34,404 nucleotides of DNA from Nonomuraea zeae (GTDB taxonomy: Bacteria; Actinomycetota; Actinomycetes; Streptosporangiales; Streptosporangiaceae): positions 1-34,404 of the forward strand of contig NZ_VCKX01000116.1 in assembly GCF_005889725.1 (NCBI RefSeq). The letters run 5' to 3'. Within the stretch, counting starts at the first letter, position 1. Every line of letters starts with the position of its first letter. The position numbers were made by a program, and so were the translations under genes. This document shows, piece after piece, positions 30,926 to 34,404 of the stretch. The notes below the pieces were generated by a model. It did not search any database and was not told the origin of the DNA. It saw nothing but the letters and a program-made list of their open reading frames with translations.

Positions 30926-30976
30926 CGGGGGCAACGCCGACACCGCGCCGCGAGCCGACCTGCACGAGGCTCGCCG

Positions 30977-31378
30977 TCATCGACGCCAGAAGGCATCATG
31001 AGCGTGCTGGTCGGCCACATATTCCCAGCGTTCTGTGACCAGCCCCCGCTCGAAGCGGTAGACGTTGAAGTTGTCCATCGCGACCCGCTCTCCGCGACGC
31101 TCCGCCGTCCAGTGGTGGAGGGTGATCGCGTAGGAGTCGTTGGCCTCCACGGAAAGCAGCCGGGTCTGAAAGGTGCCACTCGTCTCCGCGAGCACGAGCC
31201 GGCCAAGCCTGATGATCGCGTCCTTGCCGCGATGCTCGCCTGCCACGATGCTGTCACCGCCGATGTGAAAGACGGCGTCGTCGGCGATCAGGTCGAGATA
31301 ACCATCGATATCGCCATCATCGATCAGCTCGTAGAGGCGGCGGGCGAGCACGGCGTTCGGGGGTAAGTCTGGCCCCAT
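30977..31378 (-). CDS. SnoaL/NTF2-like (ketosteroid-isomerase-fold) protein
   Basis: 133 aa from ATG 31378. It has the NTF2-like sequence pattern: N-terminal helix (LARRLYELIDDGDIDGYLDLIADDAVFHIGG), then a curved sheet with LHHWTAERRGERVAMDNFNVYRFERGLVTERWEYV. Such proteins include small isomerases, hydratases and binding proteins, so the function is open. A GTG 33 bases upstream (31411) is in frame and would add 11 residues; neither start has a good ribosome site. It is convergent with the pgeF-like gene (51 bases between stops). Confidence 0.82.
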   Translation of the reverse strand: MGPDLPPNAVLARRLYELIDDGDIDGYLDLIADDAVFHIGGDSIVAGEHRGKDAIIRLGRLVLAETSGTFQTRLLSVEANDSYAITLHHWTAERRGERVAMDNFNVYRFERGLVTERWEYVADQHAHDAFWRR

Positions 31379-31555
31379 ACGGCAACCATGCCACCCCGAC
31401 TCCAAGGTCACTTATTGCTGGCGGCCGGGGATCGAAGGCACCTTCTGAGCGGCGGCCCCCCGAGCCGCCACCGCCCGCCGTGCCCGCCTGTGCGGCTGTT
31501 GCCTGAACGGCCGCTGCTCGACCAGCCCAGGCAGGGCAGACCTGCCCCGCACAGA

Positions 31556-31568
31556 CCTGGAGTCCAGG
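31556..31568. terminator. short hairpins downstream of the small membrane protein gene
   Basis: CCTGGAGTCCAGG is a perfect 6-1-6 inverted repeat, 26 bases past the stop at 31594 in the direction of transcription (minus). A second one, GGGCAGACCTGCCC, lies at 31533-31546. Together they may terminate the small membrane protein gene. The loops are very small, so confidence is low. Confidence 0.3.
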
Positions 31569-31593
31569 CGGGGTGGCTTGGGGGCGGGATGGC

Positions 31594-31944
31594 CTAGCCG
31601 CTCTTGCCGCGGTTGGCGTTGAACACCACGTTCACGATGATGATCCCGATCCAGACCGGGATCAGCATGGACTCGTTCCCGCCACCGAGCGTCAGGGCCA
31701 GGGTGGCGATCGTGCCGAGGGCTATCGAGACGATCGCCAGGGCGAGCCGCTGCCCGTCGGCGGTCGTCTGGGCGCGCGCGACGTGCTTCGAGGACGGCGC
31801 CGACTGCGCGAGGCGCTGCTCGACCCGCCGATCGATCTCCTGGCCCATCTTGTCGAGGAACGATTCGACGACCGCGTCCTCGTAATCCGGGCCAAGGTCA
31901 CGTCGCGCGGACATAGCCGCCTTCAGCTCATCTCCGGTACTCAT
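31594..31944 (-). CDS. small membrane protein with two helices, unknown function
   Basis: 116 aa. The soluble N-terminal half is charged and helical (LGPDYEDAVVESFLDKMGQEIDRRVEQRLAQ, about 17-47). Two hydrophobic helices follow (about 66-86 and 92-109), ending with a short basic tail. The spacing suggests both termini are cytoplasmic. I recognise the general type as a frequent actinomycete hypothetical but no function. ATG 31944 has no ribosome site. A -10-like TATATC ends seven bases before it, so the mRNA is probably leaderless. It follows the DNA ligase gene on the same strand after 26 bases, but the promoter suggests independent expression. Confidence 0.8.
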   Translation of the reverse strand: MSTGDELKAAMSARRDLGPDYEDAVVESFLDKMGQEIDRRVEQRLAQSAPSSKHVARAQTTADGQRLALAIVSIALGTIATLALTLGGGNESMLIPVWIGIIIVNVVFNANRGKSG

Positions 31945-31951
31945 ATGTCGA

Positions 31952-31981
31952 GATATAACGGGATTATTGGCTAGCGGGCAA
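31952..31981 (-). promoter_or_regulatory. probable leaderless promoter overlapping the ligase stop codon
   Basis: On the minus strand, TTGCCC (31981-31976) and TATATC (31957-31952) are 18 bases apart. The next ATG (31944) lies seven bases after the -10, the expected transcription start. The patch is AT-rich against a GC-rich background. The -35 overlaps the last codons of the ligase gene (stop at 31973-31971). Confidence 0.6.
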
Positions 31982-33269
31982 GGATGTCGTCGAGGTTGTA
32001 ACTCACCGGCCGCTCAAGCTGCTCGTACGTGCACGACTCAGGCGTGCGGTCGGGCCGCCACCGGCGCCACTGCGCGGTGTGCCGGAACCGGTCGCCCTCC
32101 ATCTGGTCGTAGGCCACCTCGATCACCAGCTCGGGCCGCAGCGGGATGAACGACAGGTCCTTCTTGGCGTTCCACCGCGACACCGCGCCCGGCACCCGCT
32201 GCCCGCCCGTCGCGGGCCCGGCGGCCGGCTGGCCGATGTTGGCCTGCGCCTGCTGGGCCCAGTGCCCCCAGGGGTGCTCGCTCAGCTCGGCGAGGTACGG
32301 CTTGAGCTCCTCCACCAGCTCGGCCCTGCGCGCCATCGGGAACGAGGCCGCCACCCCCACGTGGTGCAGCCTGCCGTCGTCGCCGTATAGGCCGAGCAGC
32401 AGCGAGCCCACGATCGGCCCGGACTTGTGCTCGCGGTAGCCGCAGATCACCACGTCGGCCGTGCGCTCGTGCTTGACCTTGAACATCGTGCGCTTGTCCG
32501 GGATGTACGGCTGGTCGCCCGGCTTGACGATGATGCCGTCGAGCCCGGCGCCCTCGAACATCTCGAACCACTCGGTCGCCTGCTCCTCATTGGTGGTGAC
32601 CGGCGTCAGCCTGATGGAGCCGGCCTTCTCGCCGAACAGGCCCTCCAGCCGGGCGCGCCGCTCCGAGAACGGCGTCTCCATCAGCGACTCGTCGCCGAGC
32701 GCCAGCAGATCGAACGCGACGAACTGGGCAGGCGTCCGCTCCGACAGCATCTTCACCCGCGACGCGGCGGGATGGATGCGCTGCTGCAACGCGTCGAAGT
32801 CGAGCTGCGAGCCCATGGGCAGCACGATCTCCCCGTCGATCACGCACTTGTCGGGCAGCTCGGCCCTGACCGCCTCGACCAGCTCGGGGAAGTAGCGGGT
32901 GAACGGGCGCTCGTTGCGGCTGCCCAGGTAGACCTCGTCGCCGTCGCGGAACACGATGCAGCGGAAACCGTCCCACTTCGGCTCGTAGAACAGCGTGCCG
33001 TTCTGCTTCGGCATCGCCTTGACCGCCTTGGCCAGCATCGGCGGCACCGGCGGTCGCACCGGCAGATTGGGCACCGGCTCCGGCTCCGCCTCCGGGTCCT
33101 CGCCCGCAGCCCCCGCCTCGGGCTTCGCTGCCGCCGTCGTCGGCTTTTCGCCCGGAGCAGGCTCGGAATTCCCGGCCGGCACGGTGGTTGCGGCCGGCTC
33201 GGTGGGTCCGGTCGCTCCCGTTGGTTCGGTGGGCTCGATCGGTCCTGTTGGCTCGGTGGGTTCGGTCAT
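31971..33269 (-). CDS. ATP-dependent DNA ligase (LigC/LigD-ligase type) with repeat-rich N-terminal tail
   Basis: Seals DNA nicks using ATP; 432 aa. The adenylation domain starts near residue 75, with motif I lysine K98 in EPKWDGFR. It is followed by DGEIV, FVAFDLLAL, GLDGIIVK and FKVKHERTADVVICGYR; the OB-fold part follows (about 290-430). Residues 1-72 are a disordered tail of TEPTGP-like repeats turning into an acidic Pro/Ala/Glu stretch, unusual for LigC-type ligases. The likely role is end joining or repair, possibly with the stand-alone polymerase at 9124-10125. Ku and the LigD nuclease domain are not in the window. ATG 33269 overlaps the upstream reductase stop by four bases (ATGA). 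Confidence 0.92.
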   Translation of the reverse strand: MTEPTEPTGPIEPTEPTGATGPTEPAATTVPAGNSEPAPGEKPTTAAAKPEAGAAGEDPEAEPEPVPNLPVRPPVPPMLAKAVKAMPKQNGTLFYEPKWDGFRCIVFRDGDEVYLGSRNERPFTRYFPELVEAVRAELPDKCVIDGEIVLPMGSQLDFDALQQRIHPAASRVKMLSERTPAQFVAFDLLALGDESLMETPFSERRARLEGLFGEKAGSIRLTPVTTNEEQATEWFEMFEGAGLDGIIVKPGDQPYIPDKRTMFKVKHERTADVVICGYREHKSGPIVGSLLLGLYGDDGRLHHVGVAASFPMARRAELVEELKPYLAELSEHPWGHWAQQAQANIGQPAAGPATGGQRVPGAVSRWNAKKDLSFIPLRPELVIEVAYDQMEGDRFRHTAQWRRWRPDRTPESCTYEQLERPVSYNLDDILAR

Positions 33270-33988
33270 CGGCTCTGCTCCCTCGTGTACCTGCAGAAGA
33301 GGACCCCCTCCTCTTCCAGCACCTGGCTGAGATCCAGTGCGACCTGCGACGGCTCGCCGTTCAGTATGCGTGCCGCCCCGCCCCCCACCAGCAGCGGCCC
33401 GACCGACAGGCACAGCTCGTCGACCAGGTCGCAGGCCGAGAGCTGGGCGTTGACCCGGGGACCGCCCTCGCACAGGATCTTGGTCAGCCCCCGATCGTGC
33501 AGCGCAGCCACGGCCTGCCGCATGTCGACGCGCTCCTCGCCGGCCACGATGAGGTCGGACCGCTTGGCCGCCTCCTTGCGCCGCTCGTGGGGTGCGGACT
33601 CGCAGGTGATCACGATCGTCCTGCTGGGCGCGTCGGTGAACAGCTCGTCATCGAGATCGAAGCCGAGGCTGCGGGTGATGACCGCGATGGGCGGCACCTC
33701 CGGACGGCCCTCGCGGATCTCCGCCCACGAGTCGCGCGGCTTGACCGGGCCGTACCCCTCCTTGCGGACGGTCCCGGCGCCCGCGACGATCACGTCGGCC
33801 AGCCCGCGCAGGACCTGGAAGATCCGCTTGTCGCCGGCACTCGACAGCCCGCCCGAGCGGCCTTTCAGCCAGGCCGCGCCGTCGGCGCTGGAGACCATGT
33901 TGAGCCGCAGCCACGGCCGGTCGTTCGGGTACGCATACGCCTGAGCGATGTCCGGAGTGTCCTGTATGTCGGGATAGATGCGCCGCAC
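33266..33988 (-). CDS. RibD C-terminal-domain (pyrimidine) reductase family protein
   Basis: 240 aa from GTG 33988. Dihydrofolate-reductase-like fold of the RibD C-domain: N-terminal RPWLRLNMVSSADGAA, NADPH-binding ADVIVAGAGTVRKEGYGP, and ILCEGGPRVNAQL near residue 175. Family members reduce the ribosyl side chain in riboflavin synthesis. Stand-alone actinobacterial copies without the deaminase domain are common and their substrates are not settled. The GTG is chosen because it begins the usual N-terminus (MRRIYPD) and follows AAGG...AGGA. An upstream in-frame start at 34069 adds 27 unconserved residues. Coupled to the ligase gene by an ATGA overlap. Confidence 0.87.
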   Translation of the reverse strand: MRRIYPDIQDTPDIAQAYAYPNDRPWLRLNMVSSADGAAWLKGRSGGLSSAGDKRIFQVLRGLADVIVAGAGTVRKEGYGPVKPRDSWAEIREGRPEVPPIAVITRSLGFDLDDELFTDAPSRTIVITCESAPHERRKEAAKRSDLIVAGEERVDMRQAVAALHDRGLTKILCEGGPRVNAQLSACDLVDELCLSVGPLLVGGGAARILNGEPSQVALDLSQVLEEEGVLFCRYTREQSR

Positions 33989-34125
33989 TCCTCTACCTTG
34001 GCATACCCCACCGACATTCAGTCCCGGAGGGTTTTGGGGTGGATAGCACTTTTCCGTATCCAGGGACAAGCCGGTGGATTCGTGCTTAACGTGACGGGAA
34101 GGATGGGGACCGTCGGGGAGGGCCG

Positions 34126-34404
34126 GTGGGTGTGGTCACCGCTGTGACGTGGACGATCGCCGCGCTCGCCGGGGTCTACCTGCTCTGGCTGTGGCTGTCG
34201 GGAGGCGGTCTGCGGCGGGCCAAGGTCACCCGCTTCCCGGTGGCGCTGATCTTCTCCCATCCGGCACTGGCGGTGTCGGCTCTGGGGTTCTGGGTGGCCG
34301 GGCTGGTCACGGGCAGCCGGGCCCTGGTGTGGGCGGCGTTCGCCGTGCTGGCGGTGGCGGCGCTGCTCGGGTTCGCGATGTTCACGCGCTGGCTGGGCGG
34401 GGGG
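34126..34404 (+). CDS. integral membrane protein, 5' part only
   Basis: A plus-strand frame opens with GTG at 34126, five bases after GGGGAG (34115-34120), and stays open to the window end (93 codons). The product begins VGVVTAVTWTIAALAG and shows three hydrophobic helices (about 5-24, 43-65 and 70-87) separated by short basic loops (LRRAKVTRFP). I do not recognise the family from this part. It is divergent from the RibD-C-like gene with a gap of about 137 bases. Confidence 0.7.
   Translation, partial: MGVVTAVTWTIAALAGVYLLWLWLSGGGLRRAKVTRFPVALIFSHPALAVSALGFWVAGLVTGSRALVWAAFAVLAVAALLGFAMFTRWLGGG

Overview
This is a high-GC (roughly 70%) actinomycete chromosome segment. The best guess, by inference only, is a Streptosporangiaceae-type organism such as Nonomuraea. 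The support is: strong G/C third-position bias, many GTG starts and ATGA overlaps, the coproporphyrin-dependent haem genes hemY-hemQ, a class F sortase, an F420-type (DDN-like) reductase, RNHCP zinc proteins and a split LigD-type repair system. I recognise no rRNA, tRNA, CRISPR array, transposase or phage gene. 36 coding regions plus one possible leader ORF are called. The first and last genes run off the window.

Layout. 1-980: DUF4349 lipoprotein (partial), divergent from hemY-hemQ (1088-3198). 3240-6476: a three-gene ABC-2 exporter operon on the minus strand, with an inverted repeat upstream. 6796-8229: a single-pass membrane protein with a strange Arg/Gly-rich repeated N-terminus. 8398-10987: msrB, a stand-alone LigD-type polymerase, and a metallo-beta-lactamase-fold protein. 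The last is preceded by an overlapping 34-residue gene (10984-11088). 11253-12565: a secreted repeat protein with a variant sorting signal, followed by a class F sortase. 12566-14809: a fused double acyl-CoA dehydrogenase. 15149-15923: two tandem RNHCP zinc proteins behind a possible leader peptide. 16017-18438: a DrrAB-type exporter and a MerR regulator behind a MerR-type operator-promoter. 18571-21566: a DDN-like reductase, a TPR protein and an aldehyde dehydrogenase; then a divergent GNAT acetyltransferase.

The most distinctive region is 22307-30143. A FadR/FCD-type GntR regulator heads a minus-strand run (regulator, two half-size MaoC/hot-dog proteins, a U32-peptidase-like barrel protein). 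It is divergent from a plus-strand run: class III CoA-transferase, FlK-like thioesterase, complete tripartite tricarboxylate transporter TctC-TctB-TctA, and a crotonase-fold protein lacking both canonical catalytic glutamates. All neighbouring genes within each arm overlap by 1-4 bases, and the divergent promoter carries TTGTCT/AGACAA half-sites. This looks like one dedicated regulon that imports a carboxylate, activates it as a CoA thioester and processes it. The substrate cannot be read from sequence.

The right end holds a pgeF/LACC-type protein, a SnoaL-like protein, a small membrane protein with a probable leaderless promoter, an ATP-dependent DNA ligase with a Pro/Thr/Glu repeat tail, a RibD-C-type reductase, and the start of a membrane protein.
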